A program made the position numbers and the translations under genes. Below, one piece after another: positions 16,036-24,533 of a stretch of 64,000 nucleotides of DNA. The notes beneath the pieces are model-generated. The model was not told the DNA's origin, made no database searches, and saw only the letters and a program-made list of their open reading frames with translations. Numbering within the stretch: the stretch's first letter is position 1; each line of letters begins with the position of its first letter. The DNA comes from Actinomycetota bacterium (GTDB lineage Bacteria; Actinomycetota; Rubrobacteria; Rubrobacterales; Rubrobacteraceae), in contig CADDYV010000006.1 of assembly GCA_902810695.1 (NCBI GenBank), positions 37,415-101,414 on the forward strand. The letters are read 5' to 3'.

Positions 16036-16854
16036 TTACGCGATCCGGACCGCTACCCCTTCCAGTCCGTCCCTCGCGGGGGGATAGCGTTTCATGACGA
16101 GCGGGTCGTGCCCTGGGATGACGTGCCCGGACGAACCAGCGAGGGAACGCACGATGTCGAAGGCACCGTACATCCGGGCGAGATCCTGGACTACGCTGAA
16201 AGGCCTATCCTGTTCGAGGTTTGCGTAGAAGTGGGTCGCGTCGGAGGCGAGGACGACCCTGCCCCGGCCCGTCCTCACGCTCACCACCTGTAGCCCTGCC
16301 GAGTGTCCCCCCACCCGATGCACCTCGATGCCCGGTAAGATCTCCTCGCTCCCCGAAACGAAGCGCAGGCGCCCGCGGAAGTTCTCCCGTACCAGATAGA
16401 GGATGTCCTCCTCCTCGATAATCCCCCGGAAGTGGGGCCGACCGGCGTACCGGCCCGTCCAGAACGCCATCTCCTTCTCCTGCACGACGAACTGCGCGGC
16501 GGGAAATTTCTGCAGGTTCCCGATGTGATCGTAGTGCAGGTGGGTGAGGATGACCGGGGAGACCCCTCTGCTGTCTACGCCGATCTCCGCGAGTGCCTCG
16601 GTCGGGCACAGCAGGTGTCTGCGTCCGCGCCGCACCGCCACATCAGCCGCAAAACCGGTGTCAATAACCACCGCGCGCTCCTCGGAAACCGCAGCCCACA
16701 CGAAGTAATCCATAGGCATCGGCGCGTCGTGGGGATCGCCGCCGTAGAAGTGCTCGCCGCTTGAGGCCTCCCTTGTTGCGTACCTCACGGCGTAGACTCT
16801 GAATTCCCCTGACCGATTCACACCCTCATTCCTGGCTCTACAGCTTGCATACAT
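16036..16854 (-). CDS. Metallo-beta-lactamase fold hydrolase, N-acyl-homoserine-lactonase-like
   Basis: The protein has 272 residues from the preferred ATG at 16854 (GGGGGAG upstream); a GTG at 16875 would add seven residues. THLHYDHIG is the HxHxDH metal motif, and VGGHSAG, SDATHF and VIPGHDP supply the remaining ligands of a two-metal MBL site. The layout follows quorum-quenching lactonases (AhlD/AiiA group). In this position, between a DUF1445 protein and a divergent sugar-acid dehydratase, hydrolysis of a sugar lactone is as plausible as quorum quenching. The fold is certain; the substrate is not. Confidence 0.87.
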   Translation of the reverse strand: MYASCRARNEGVNRSGEFRVYAVRYATREASSGEHFYGGDPHDAPMPMDYFVWAAVSEERAVVIDTGFAADVAVRRGRRHLLCPTEALAEIGVDSRGVSPVILTHLHYDHIGNLQKFPAAQFVVQEKEMAFWTGRYAGRPHFRGIIEEEDILYLVRENFRGRLRFVSGSEEILPGIEVHRVGGHSAGLQVVSVRTGRGRVVLASDATHFYANLEQDRPFSVVQDLARMYGAFDIVRSLAGSSGHVIPGHDPLVMKRYPPARDGLEGVAVRIA

Positions 16855-16999
16855 ATTATCTCCCCCGCTGGCCACGGCGAGAACTCTCTGCTGATTTGCC
16901 TCGCGGTGGGGCTTACTCTAAACAACCTGGAGGTATATATCCTTCTGGATAGCGGTTTTGTCTCTGGTGAGGGGGAGATCCGATGAGAAAGAAGGTGAG

Positions 17000-18727
17000 A
17001 TGATCGGGAGCAGAACTACCGGGGAGTTGCGCAGTCACCGCTGGTATGGGGTTCAGGATCTGCGTTCTTTTGGACACCGCTCGCGTACCAAGCAGATGGG
17101 ATATGCCGAGGAGGACTACCAGGGAAAGCCGGTTATCGGCATTATCAACACCTGGAGCGACATCAACCCCTGTCATGCCCACTTCCGCCAGAGGGCCGAG
17201 GAGGTAAAGCGCGGGGTCTGGCAGGCCGGGGGATTTCCAGTAGAGATCCCGGCAATGTCGCTCGCAGAACCCTTCCAGAAGCCCTCGACCATGCTCTATC
17301 GCAACTTTCTCGCCATGGAGAGCGAGGAGCTGCTGCGCTCCTACCCCGTAGATGGGGCGGTTTTGATGGGCGGCTGCGACAAGACCACGCCCGCGCTGTT
17401 GATGGGAGCTATCAGCATGGATATCCCTGCGATCTTCGTCCCGGCGGGTCCCATGCTGCGCGGTAACTGGCGGGGAAAGGTTCTGGGCAGCGGCTCTGAT
17501 GTGTGGAAGTACTGGGATGAGAAGCGCGCCGGAACGATCGGCGAGAACGAGTGGCGGGAGATAGAGGACGGCATAGCCCGCTCTTTCGGGCACTGCATGA
17601 CGATGGGCACGGCATCTACCATGACTGCGGCGGCGGAGGCTCTGGGCATGACCCTCCCCGGCGCCTCCTCCATCCCGGCAGCCGACTCCAATCACTCCAG
17701 GATGGCCTCTCTGAGCGGAAGGCGGATCGTGGAGATGGTCTTCGAGGACTTGAGGCCCTCGAAGATTCTCGATGAGAGAGCCTATGATGACGCCGTAACC
17801 ACCGTGATGGCACTGAGTGGCTCGACCAACGCCCTCATCCACCTGATAGCCCTGGCCGGACGCAGCGGCATTGACCTCAATCTCAAGCGTTTCGATGAGG
17901 TATCACGCCGCGTGCCGGTTCTCGCCAACATCCGGCCCACCGGGGAGTATCTCATGGAGGACTTCTACTACGCCGGTGGTCTCAGGGGACTCCTCTCCCG
18001 GCTGGAGGATATGCTCCATCTCGACCGCCTGACCGTATTCGGGGCTACTATCGAGGAGAGCATAAAGGGCGCGGAAGTCTATGAGAAAGAGGTTATCCGC
18101 TCTCTGGACGATCCTCTCCACGAGGAGGGCGGGCTTGCGGTGCTCTACGGCAACCTCGCACCTGATGGGTGCGTCATAAAGCACTCGGCTGCCGACCCGC
18201 GGCTTCTCAAACACATCGGCCCCGCTGTCGTCTTCGACGACTACAACGACCTCGGGCGGCGTATAGATGATCCTGACCTTGAGGTAGACGAGAACTCTGT
18301 ACTGGTGCTCAGGAACGCAGGACCTTTGGGAGCGCCGGGCATGCCGGAGTGGGGGATGCTCCCCATCCCGAAGAAGCTCCTGAAGAGAGGCGTACGCGAC
18401 ATGGTGCGCATCTCCGACGCGAGGATGAGCGGCACGAGCTACGGCACCTGCGTGCTGCACGTGGCCCCCGAATCGTTCGTGGGAGGCCCGCTCGCCCTGG
18501 TAGAGAATGGAGATCCCATCGAGCTCGATGTACAGGGCCGGCGCCTTGAGCTACAGGTAAACCAGAGGGAGTTGCAGCGCCGCCGCGCCGCCTGGAAACC
18601 GCCGGAACCCTACTACGAACGCGGATACGGACTGATGTACGCAAACCACATAACCCAGGCGAACGAGGGATGCGACTTCGATTTCCTGGCCCAAAGGGGC
18701 AGCGTGCCGGAGCCGGAGATCCACTAG
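17000..18727 (+). CDS. IlvD/Edd family sugar-acid dehydratase (L-arabinonate dehydratase type)
   Basis: The protein has 575 residues. Three cysteines that hold the Fe-S cluster in the family are present in NPCHAHF, MGGCDKTTP and GHCMTMGTAST, and DARMSGTSYGTCVLHVAPES is the C-terminal signature. The sequence pattern, notably SWSDINPCH-like INTWSDINPCH and YRNFLAMESEE, matches pentonate/hexonate dehydratases more than amino-acid DHAD. It would convert an aldonic acid to a 2-keto-3-deoxy acid. The ATG at 17000 has GAAGGTGAG just upstream; the frame is open to TTG 16958. It is divergent from the lactonase gene and followed by an SDR gene, suggesting a short nonphosphorylative sugar-oxidation unit. 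Confidence 0.88.
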   Translation: MIGSRTTGELRSHRWYGVQDLRSFGHRSRTKQMGYAEEDYQGKPVIGIINTWSDINPCHAHFRQRAEEVKRGVWQAGGFPVEIPAMSLAEPFQKPSTMLYRNFLAMESEELLRSYPVDGAVLMGGCDKTTPALLMGAISMDIPAIFVPAGPMLRGNWRGKVLGSGSDVWKYWDEKRAGTIGENEWREIEDGIARSFGHCMTMGTASTMTAAAEALGMTLPGASSIPAADSNHSRMASLSGRRIVEMVFEDLRPSKILDERAYDDAVTTVMALSGSTNALIHLIALAGRSGIDLNLKRFDEVSRRVPVLANIRPTGEYLMEDFYYAGGLRGLLSRLEDMLHLDRLTVFGATIEESIKGAEVYEKEVIRSLDDPLHEEGGLAVLYGNLAPDGCVIKHSAADPRLLKHIGPAVVFDDYNDLGRRIDDPDLEVDENSVLVLRNAGPLGAPGMPEWGMLPIPKKLLKRGVRDMVRISDARMSGTSYGTCVLHVAPESFVGGPLALVENGDPIELDVQGRRLELQVNQRELQRRRAAWKPPEPYYERGYGLMYANHITQANEGCDFDFLAQRGSVPEPEIH

Positions 18728-18747
18728 CGAGGGTGAGAGGAGTAGCC

Positions 18748-19602
18748 GTGCAGAGCATTGATGAGGCGACCGTACTGATCACGGGCGCAACCGACGGTCT
18801 TGGCAGGCGCGTGGCGCGAGATATCGCCACCAGGGGCGCCACCGTGGTCCTCCATGGCCGCAGTCGGGAGCGCGCGGAGGCTGCCGCGCGCGAAATCAGA
18901 GGGGAAACAGACAACCAGAACGTCTCCTATCTTCTGGCCGATCTCTCCTCCCTCGACGAGGTGCATGATCTGGCGGAAGAGTTTATGGCGCGCTACGGGA
19001 GGCTGGATGTCCTGGTGAACAACGCCGGCGTAGGCTCGGGAGGACGGGGGACCGGGCGCGAGTTAAGCAGGGACGGCTACGAACTGCGCTTCGCAGTCAA
19101 CTACCTCTCGCACTTTCTGCTCACGAACCTCCTGCTGGGTCGTCTTAAAGAATCCGTCCCGTCGAGGATCGTCAACGTCTCCTCCATCGGCCAGGCTCCC
19201 GTTGACTTCGAGAATGTCATGCTCGAAGCCGGATACGACGGAAACCGCGCCTACGGACAGAGCAAACTCGCCCAGATCATGTTCACCTTCTCTCTGGCCG
19301 AGCGTCTGAAGGGCACCGGTGTTACTGCCAACGCCCTGCACCCGGCTTCCCTGATGGACACCAAGATGGTCTACGAGAGCTATGGCTACACTCTGAGCAC
19401 CGTCCAGGAAGGGGCTGACGCGACCGTCCGCCTCGCCGCATCTCCGGATCTCGAAGGGGTGACGGGGCGTTTCTACGACGGCGAGCGGGAGGCCAGGGCG
19501 AACGAGCAGGCCTATGACCCGCAGGCCCGCGAGCGGTTGTGGGACCTGAGCGAAGACCTTTGCGGGGGGTTGCTCACCCCGGACTTCAGCCAGGATGGTT
19601 GA
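18748..19602 (+). CDS. Short-chain dehydrogenase/reductase
   Basis: This 284-residue SDR has TGATDGLGRRVA (nucleotide binding), NNAGVG, the serine block VNVSSIG and the catalytic YGQSK (Tyr-x3-Lys). It resembles the retinol-dehydrogenase/WW-oxidoreductase-like SDR branch, with C-terminal extension beyond the core. The GTG at 18748 is 5 nt after GAGAGGAG, and the gene starts 20 bp after the dehydratase stop, so the two are cotranscribed. It might act on a sugar or a keto acid, but this branch is substrate-diverse. Confidence 0.88.
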   Translation: MQSIDEATVLITGATDGLGRRVARDIATRGATVVLHGRSRERAEAAAREIRGETDNQNVSYLLADLSSLDEVHDLAEEFMARYGRLDVLVNNAGVGSGGRGTGRELSRDGYELRFAVNYLSHFLLTNLLLGRLKESVPSRIVNVSSIGQAPVDFENVMLEAGYDGNRAYGQSKLAQIMFTFSLAERLKGTGVTANALHPASLMDTKMVYESYGYTLSTVQEGADATVRLAASPDLEGVTGRFYDGEREARANEQAYDPQARERLWDLSEDLCGGLLTPDFSQDG

Positions 19603-19677
19603 TCGGGGTGCATTCTGGATCAGCTCGGCCAATATGAACTACCGTCTCCTCTGATTCACTGTCTATAAGCCGGGCTC

Positions 19678-19702
19678 GGACGCCCTGTGGCGTTCATTTT
19701 TT
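19678..19702 (+). terminator. Rho-independent terminator
   Basis: GGACGCC and GGCGTTC form a 7-bp stem (one G-T pair) with a CTGT loop, followed at once by ATTTTTT (19696-19702). It lies 76 bp after the SDR stop and just upstream of the sigma-factor gene, so it separates the two units. Confidence 0.7.
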
Positions 19703-19710
19703 CGGCGGGG

Positions 19711-19737
19711 TGAAACTTTCTGCGCTCCTGCCGTGTT
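19711..19737 (+). promoter_or_regulatory. Possible ECF-type promoter
   Basis: TGAAAC (19711-19716) and CGTGTT (19732-19737) are 15 bp apart. This resembles the GAAC/CGTC pattern of ECF sigma promoters and sits directly before the sigma gene, as expected for autoregulation. It would place the transcription start at or near the ATG at 19741. The match is short and could be chance. Confidence 0.35.
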
Positions 19738-19740
19738 TAT

Positions 19741-20349
19741 ATGGGTATGGAAAACGAGCTCGAGGCTGCAGAGTATATGAAGAGCGAAGATCTCCTGACA
19801 AGGCGTCTGGCGGATGGCGATCCCGGTGCGCCTAGAGAGATGGTGGAGCGGTACCACGCCGAGCTCTACCGTTATGCCTGGGCCTTGCTGCGCGACGGTT
19901 CTGCCGCCGAGGATGCGGTGCAGGAGGTCTTCGAGAGGACCTTCACCGCCCTCGGGCGCTATTCGAAGGAGCGTATTGAAGCTCTCTCCTTGCGTCCCTG
20001 GCTGTACCGCATCACCCTCAACGTGGCGCGCAACGCCTGGCGCAAGAGTCGCCGGGAGGTGCCTGTAGCCGAGACGCCGGAGCCCGATACGCGGTTCGGT
20101 GGTGCGTCTGGCTCCACTTCCGGCACGGAGAGCAGAGAGAGCTGGATGGACGCGCTCGAAGCACTGGGACGGTTATCCGAGAGGCAGCGGGTGGTCGTGA
20201 CGCTGCGCTACATAGAGGATTTGTCCTATGCCGATATCGCCGAGCAGACCGGCTGGCCCGAGAACACCTGCAAGACCCTCGCGCGCCGGGGAATCGGACG
20301 GCTCGGTGTCTTGTTATCAGGGAGATCGGATGGAGAAGGAGGTAGTTAG
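19741..20349 (+). CDS. ECF sigma factor (sigma-70 family, RpoE-like)
   Basis: The protein has 202 residues. Region 2 spans about residues 35-105 (YRYAWALLRDGSAAEDAVQEVFERTF, then RPWLYRITLNVARNAWRK), and region 4 spans about 140-190 (LSERQRVVVTLRYIEDLSYADIAEQTGWPENTCKT). There is no extra C-terminal domain. ATG 19741 lacks a clear ribosome binding site; ATG 19777, 12 codons later, is an alternative and would still leave region 2 intact. It abuts the next gene with no gap (stop 20347-20349, ATG 20350). In most ECF loci this position holds the anti-sigma factor; here it holds an alkyltransferase. Confidence 0.9.
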   Translation: MGMENELEAAEYMKSEDLLTRRLADGDPGAPREMVERYHAELYRYAWALLRDGSAAEDAVQEVFERTFTALGRYSKERIEALSLRPWLYRITLNVARNAWRKSRREVPVAETPEPDTRFGGASGSTSGTESRESWMDALEALGRLSERQRVVVTLRYIEDLSYADIAEQTGWPENTCKTLARRGIGRLGVLLSGRSDGEGGS

Positions 20350-21141
20350 ATGAACGGCGAAGGATCGCGAAGGTTCGGTGAGGAGCGCGCGCTCGGGCTG
20401 CTCAGGGACGCGGGCAAGCACCTCGGAGCGATGCGGGAGGGCCTCGTAGAGCGGGCACTCACGCGCGGGACCGACCGCCTCTTCACGTGCGACTCGCCTC
20501 TGGGAGAGGTCTATGTCGGGGTGAGCGAGAGAGGCGTGCGCCTTCTCGGGAGAGCCGCCTCGCCCGAGGAGTTCGCCCGGCGCTACCGGGAGCGATTCGG
20601 ACGGCTCCTCTCGTGGGGCACGGACGAGAGCACGCGCGCTCTTGCCCGACGAGTCGCCACGGCGCTCGCCGGGGAGAAGGTCGAGGTTCCGGCGGACCTT
20701 TCGGGAACGACGCCCTTCCAGCGTCGGGTGCTGGAGGTGGTGAAGGGGATTCCCCGCGGCGAGGTCAGGTCCTACGCCTGGGTCGCCCGCGAGGCTGGCT
20801 CTCCGAAGGCTTCCCGCGCCGTTGGCACGGTGATGGCGAGCAACCCCGTACCACTCGTCATCCCCTGCCACCGCGTCATCAAAAACGATGGCACTACAGG
20901 CAACTATGCATTCGGCGCCGAGGAAAAAGTCGGGTTGCTCGAAGGAGAAGGCGTGCCGGTGAGTGAGCTGGCCGGCTCGCCCTATCTCGCGACGCCGACC
21001 ACGGGGATCTTCTGCCACGCCACCTGCCCGAACGCCAGGAGGATAAAGCCCGAAAACCGCAGGCGGTTCCGCTCCGCGCAGGCGGCGATAGAAGCCGGCT
21101 ACAGGCCATGCAGGGTATGCCGTCCGGCGGTGGCCGGATAG
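20350..21141 (+). CDS. O6-alkylguanine-DNA alkyltransferase with C-terminal Ada zinc (phosphotriester) domain
   Basis: This 263-residue protein has an unusual order. Residues about 45-205 are an Ogt/MGMT domain with FQRRVLEVVKGIPRGEVRSYAWVA and the acceptor site VIPCHRVI (Cys173). Residues about 218-260 are an Ada-type zinc domain: Cys222-x3-Cys226-x27-Cys254-x2-Cys257, nearly the spacing of E. coli Ada Cys38/42/69/72, where the domain is N-terminal and Cys38 takes methyl from phosphotriesters. The AraC helix-turn-helix of Ada is absent. The first 45 residues are charged and match nothing I recognise. Translation is coupled to the ECF sigma gene. Repair of alkylated DNA is secure; sensing is an inference. 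Confidence 0.9.
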   Translation: MNGEGSRRFGEERALGLLRDAGKHLGAMREGLVERALTRGTDRLFTCDSPLGEVYVGVSERGVRLLGRAASPEEFARRYRERFGRLLSWGTDESTRALARRVATALAGEKVEVPADLSGTTPFQRRVLEVVKGIPRGEVRSYAWVAREAGSPKASRAVGTVMASNPVPLVIPCHRVIKNDGTTGNYAFGAEEKVGLLEGEGVPVSELAGSPYLATPTTGIFCHATCPNARRIKPENRRRFRSAQAAIEAGYRPCRVCRPAVAG

Positions 21142-21189
21142 CAGGAGAGCGCGACGAACCTGGTGGGAACATCGCCGGACTGACTCCGG

Positions 21190-21467
21190 ATCCGCCGCAA
21201 GTGAGCGCCTCGAAGAAGCTGCGATGCGCTCTGTCAACGTCGCGCATCGCCTCGGCATGCCACCGGACGCCGAGGATCCAACCCTCCGAGAAGGTGTGGC
21301 ACTCGACCACCTCTACACACCGTCGGTGGAGAAGGCGGACGCCGGGAGCCCTCTCTTACCTCGACCGCGTGCGGGCTGTTGCTTGGGAGCCCCAGGCTGT
21401 GTTCGAGGGCCTCGCTGCCAGACTGAGAGGGGAGATCCTGGTACAGCGCCCCGCCGAGGGCCGCGTT
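21190..21467 (-). pseudogene. Remnant of class I glutamine amidotransferase, peptidase C26 (gamma-glutamyl-GABA hydrolase type)
   Basis: The reverse strand contains NAALGGALYQDLPSQ (from 21467), then in a shifted frame VECHTFSEGWILGVRWHAEA and RAHRSFFEALTCGG (to 21190). These are the middle and the C-terminal end of PuuD-like C26 proteins, where intact copies read NVALGGTLYQDLP and GVQWHPE. The N-terminal half with the catalytic Cys is gone, about 30 residues around the usual N-S-x-H-H-Q block are missing, and the pieces lie in different frames. The motif WHPE has become WHAE. The remnant starts only 15 nt after the asparaginase remnant stop. Confidence 0.75.
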
Positions 21468-21483
21468 GCTTAGCCAAATTGGG

Positions 21484-21950
21484 CTAGTCGGTCCAGGAGT
21501 TGAAAGCGACTTCGATCTCCTGGCGGTTTGTGCCTGACCGGAACAGCAGGCTGAGCAACAGCCTGGCTTTCAAGCCGTCGAGCATGCCGGCCCGGAGCAA
21601 GTCCATCTCGGGGCCCGGAAAGCTGTAGGTGCGCCTCAAAACCTCCCCGCTTCCGGTGCGGGAGGCCAGGACCACTGGCATCTCGCGCGCCAACTCTTCG
21701 AGCCCCCGGCGATGCGCGAAGGGACATGCCCGCCCCCAAAAGCTTCGATCACGAGCCCTGCGTATCCCGCATCTTTTATCGCAGGGAGCAGCCTACCGTC
21801 TTCTCCGACTACCATCGTCAGGAGCGCAATCGCGTGCTCCGGACCTTCCTGCGGCATCGGAACGGTGAGACGGTCAGAGAGACGCAGAACGACGCGCACC
21901 TCTCCCTCCGATATCCAGCCGAGCGAGAGGACTGTTATCTTCGGGAGCAT
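21484..21950 (-). pseudogene. Decayed L-asparaginase gene
   Basis: Reading the reverse strand from ATG 21950 (GGAGGT upstream) gives MLPKITVLSLG, the N-terminus of a type I/II asparaginase, joined directly to WISEGEVRVVLR, so the catalytic middle of roughly 200 residues is missing. It continues LLTMVVGEDGRLLPAI and GLVIEAFGGGHVP, then changes frame near 21715-21730 to LAREMPVVLASRTGSGEVLR and SFPGPEMDLLRAGMLDGLKA, ending at 21484. All pieces are in family order. A large in-frame deletion plus a frameshift make it non-functional. It is head-to-head with the MFS gene. Confidence 0.8.
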
Positions 21951-22061
21951 GGGAGACCTCCTCGTTTTGTTCGCGCAGACGCCCCACTCTGTAGCTTTGC
22001 TTCTGGTATCTTTTTACACGGTGCGAAGAATATTGATGCAGATTTTCTCCGGACGGGATCT

Positions 22062-23249
22062 GTGAGTTCGGATAAGGCCGAGTCGCGGGCCGCCGGAGAG
22101 CAGTTCGTCCGGGGCCGGCTCACCTGGGGAATCTACGGGCTGGTTGGCTACTTCGCCTACCTGGAGACCGTGCTCGGGCCGCTCATGCCGTTTTTGCGAG
22201 CCGAGCATGGTTACAGCTATACCGTGGCGAGCCTCCACTTCAGCGCCTTCGCCTCGGGCGGTGTGATCATAGGGCTGCTCGGCGACCGCATGACCGGGCT
22301 CTGGGGACGCCGCACGAGCCTCTGGGGTGGCGGCGCGGGCATGGCGGCGGGGGCTGTGCTCCTGGCGGCAAGCCCGGAGGCGCTCGGCACGATTCTGGGC
22401 GCGCTCTTCATGGGAATCTCGGGCTCGCTGCTGCTGATCACAACCCAGTCCGTTCTTTCGGACAGACACGGGCGCCACGGCGCGGCTGCTCTCGTGGAGT
22501 CCAATGCCGCGGCCAGTGCGTGTGCGATCCTGGCTTCTCTGGCGGTCGGGGCACTCGCCAGCTCGGTGCTCGGGTGGCGGGCGGCGCTTTTCTTGCCCAT
22601 CCCCGTGCTGGTGCTGCTTGCGATCCGCTTCCACGCGGAGCCTCTGGGAGACATTCGCGGCGAAGAGCGACCGGAGCACGAACAATCCCCGATGAAACTC
22701 TCCTTGCGCTTCTGGGCCTGCCTGGGTGTGGTGTCTCTGGGTGTTGCGGTGGAGTGGTGCGTGACGTACTGGGGTGCGGAATTTTTGAACGAGGGGGCGG
22801 GGCTGGGACGTTCGGAGGCGGCGAGTGCGCTCAGCGTGTTTCTGGCGGCCATGCTGACGGGCAGATTATTGGGCAGCCGCCTGACGCGGCGGTTGACGAG
22901 CACAACCTTGCTCGTGCTCACCCTCGTCGTTGCACTGGCGGGTTTCCCGGTGTTCTGGTTGTCGGGTGCGCCGGGACTTAACCTGCTCGGGCTTTTTGTC
23001 ACCGGGCTCGGCGTCGGCAGTGTTTATCCGCTTGCGATATCAGCGGGTGTAGCCGCAGTTCCGAAAGGTAAAACAGAGGTGGCGACCGCGCGGCTGGCGC
23101 TGGGAGCGAGTGGGGCTATACTCCTCGCCCCTTTCCTGCTCGGCGCTCTCGCCGATCACGCAGGCATCGGGAAAGCCTACGGAATAGTTCCTCCGATGCT
23201 CCTCGCGGCGGTGCTGTTGATGCTGGTGGTGCGGCGGTCGAGCCCGTGA
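22062..23249 (+). CDS. MFS transporter
   Basis: This membrane protein has 395 residues and about 12 hydrophobic segments. The first loop motif GLLGDRMTGLWGRRT between TM2 and TM3 is the major-facilitator signature. The start is uncertain: I use GTG 22062, shortly before the first membrane segment (WGIYGLVGYFAYLETVLGPL); the frame stays open much further upstream, but that part runs antisense to the asparaginase remnant. The N-terminus and lack of a large loop suggest a CynX/NimT-like or sugar/drug porter, without enough to name the substrate. Confidence 0.85.
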   Translation: MSSDKAESRAAGEQFVRGRLTWGIYGLVGYFAYLETVLGPLMPFLRAEHGYSYTVASLHFSAFASGGVIIGLLGDRMTGLWGRRTSLWGGGAGMAAGAVLLAASPEALGTILGALFMGISGSLLLITTQSVLSDRHGRHGAAALVESNAAASACAILASLAVGALASSVLGWRAALFLPIPVLVLLAIRFHAEPLGDIRGEERPEHEQSPMKLSLRFWACLGVVSLGVAVEWCVTYWGAEFLNEGAGLGRSEAASALSVFLAAMLTGRLLGSRLTRRLTSTTLLVLTLVVALAGFPVFWLSGAPGLNLLGLFVTGLGVGSVYPLAISAGVAAVPKGKTEVATARLALGASGAILLAPFLLGALADHAGIGKAYGIVPPMLLAAVLLMLVVRRSSP

Positions 23250-23378
23250 GAGCCGCCTGATCCTAGAGGTCTCTTTCGACCCGGGTAATTGGCGGGGCTT
23301 ACGCGGTGGCCGCGGAACCGGATGCGTCGTGCTAAGCTAGCAGTATATTCAAACGGTTGGATCGTAAGGAGGATTTTC

Positions 23379-24431
23379 GTGGAGTATCGCCGTCTCGGGC
23401 GCTCGGGCCTGTTCGTCTCTGCCCTCACACTCGGCACGATGACCTTCGGCGGGCGCGGCAGGTTTGGCATGGTCGGCTCGACCGACGTGAAGGGCGCGAC
23501 GCGGCAGGTGGACATGTGCCTCGACGCTGGGATCAACCTCTTCGACACCGCCAACATATATTCTGCGGGCGAATCCGAGGAGATTCTCGGCCAGGCGATC
23601 TCCGGTCGCCGCGACAGGTTGCTGCTGGCTACGAAGGCGCGTATGCGTGTCGGTGATGGGCCTAACGATGCCGGACTTTCCCGGTACCACCTGATCCGCC
23701 AGTGCGAGGAGAGCCTCAGGCGGCTGGGGACCGACTACATAGACCTCTACCAGGTACACGAGTGGGACGGCGTGACGCCGATGGAGGAGACCCTTGAGGC
23801 GCTCGATACGCTCGTAAAGCAGGGCAAGGTCCGCTACATAGGGTCTTCCAACCACTCGGGATGGCAGCTCATGAAGGCACTCGGGCTCTCCGAGCGGCTC
23901 GGGTTGCAACGCTACGTGAGCCAGCAGATCTACTACTCCCTGGAGGCAAGGGACGCCGAGTACGAGCTCGTTCCTCTTGCGCTGGATCAGGAATGCTCGA
24001 TTCTCGTCTGGAGCCCGCTGGCCGGCGGCCTGCTCTCGGGCAAGTATCGGCGCGACCGGGATGCCCAGGAGGGGCGGCACGTGGAAGGCTGGAATGAACC
24101 CCCGGTTCGCGACCCGGACAAGCTCTACGACACGATAGACGTGCTGGTGGAGATCGCCGAGGGACACGGGGTCTCGGCGGCGCAGGTGGCGCTATCCTGG
24201 TTGCTGGGCAGGCCCGGCGTGGCCTCGGTCGTGATCGGGGCGCGCACCGAGGAGCAACTGGCCGACAACCTCAAAGCTGCCGAGTTGAAGCTTTCCGATG
24301 AGGAGCGACGTCGCCTGGACGAGGTGAGCGCGCCGCCCCTGATCTACCCCCACTGGCACCAGCTCAGGACCGCTTCCGACCGGCTCGGCCCGGCAGACCT
24401 CCCGCTTCTGGGACCGCACCTCAAGCAATAG
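23379..24431 (+). CDS. Aldo/keto reductase
   Basis: The protein has 350 residues. The AKR tetrad is visible: NLFDTANIYSAGESEE (Asp and Tyr), LLLATKAR (Lys) and DLYQVHEWDG (His). The C-terminal VVIGARTEEQL binds the NADPH phosphate side. It resembles the YajO/IolS branch of potassium-channel-beta-like AKRs. GTG 23379 is 5 nt after AAGGAGGA. It is a single gene, 129 bp after the MFS gene, with no clear partner. The substrate is unknown; IolS-like members occur with inositol genes, but this one is 8 kb away. Confidence 0.9.
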   Translation: MEYRRLGRSGLFVSALTLGTMTFGGRGRFGMVGSTDVKGATRQVDMCLDAGINLFDTANIYSAGESEEILGQAISGRRDRLLLATKARMRVGDGPNDAGLSRYHLIRQCEESLRRLGTDYIDLYQVHEWDGVTPMEETLEALDTLVKQGKVRYIGSSNHSGWQLMKALGLSERLGLQRYVSQQIYYSLEARDAEYELVPLALDQECSILVWSPLAGGLLSGKYRRDRDAQEGRHVEGWNEPPVRDPDKLYDTIDVLVEIAEGHGVSAAQVALSWLLGRPGVASVVIGARTEEQLADNLKAAELKLSDEERRRLDEVSAPPLIYPHWHQLRTASDRLGPADLPLLGPHLKQ

Positions 24432-24484
24432 CTCCCGGTTCCTACGAGCCGCTGGGATCTCATCTGAAGACACCAACTCACTGC

Positions 24485-24533
24485 GCGAGGCTGCCAGCAT
24501 TGAAGAAACGTCAATGGCAGACAGCAGCCTCGC
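24485..24533 (+). other. Hairpin in the gap before the lipoprotein gene
   Basis: GCGAGGCTGC (24485-24494) is the exact reverse complement of GCAGCCTCGC (24524-24533). Inside lies a competing stem, CTGCC/GGCAG with ATTGA/TCAAT (24491-24520). No U-run follows. It may end the aldo/keto reductase transcript or act in the leader of the next gene. The remainder of 24432-24658 shows nothing else I can name. Confidence 0.4.
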
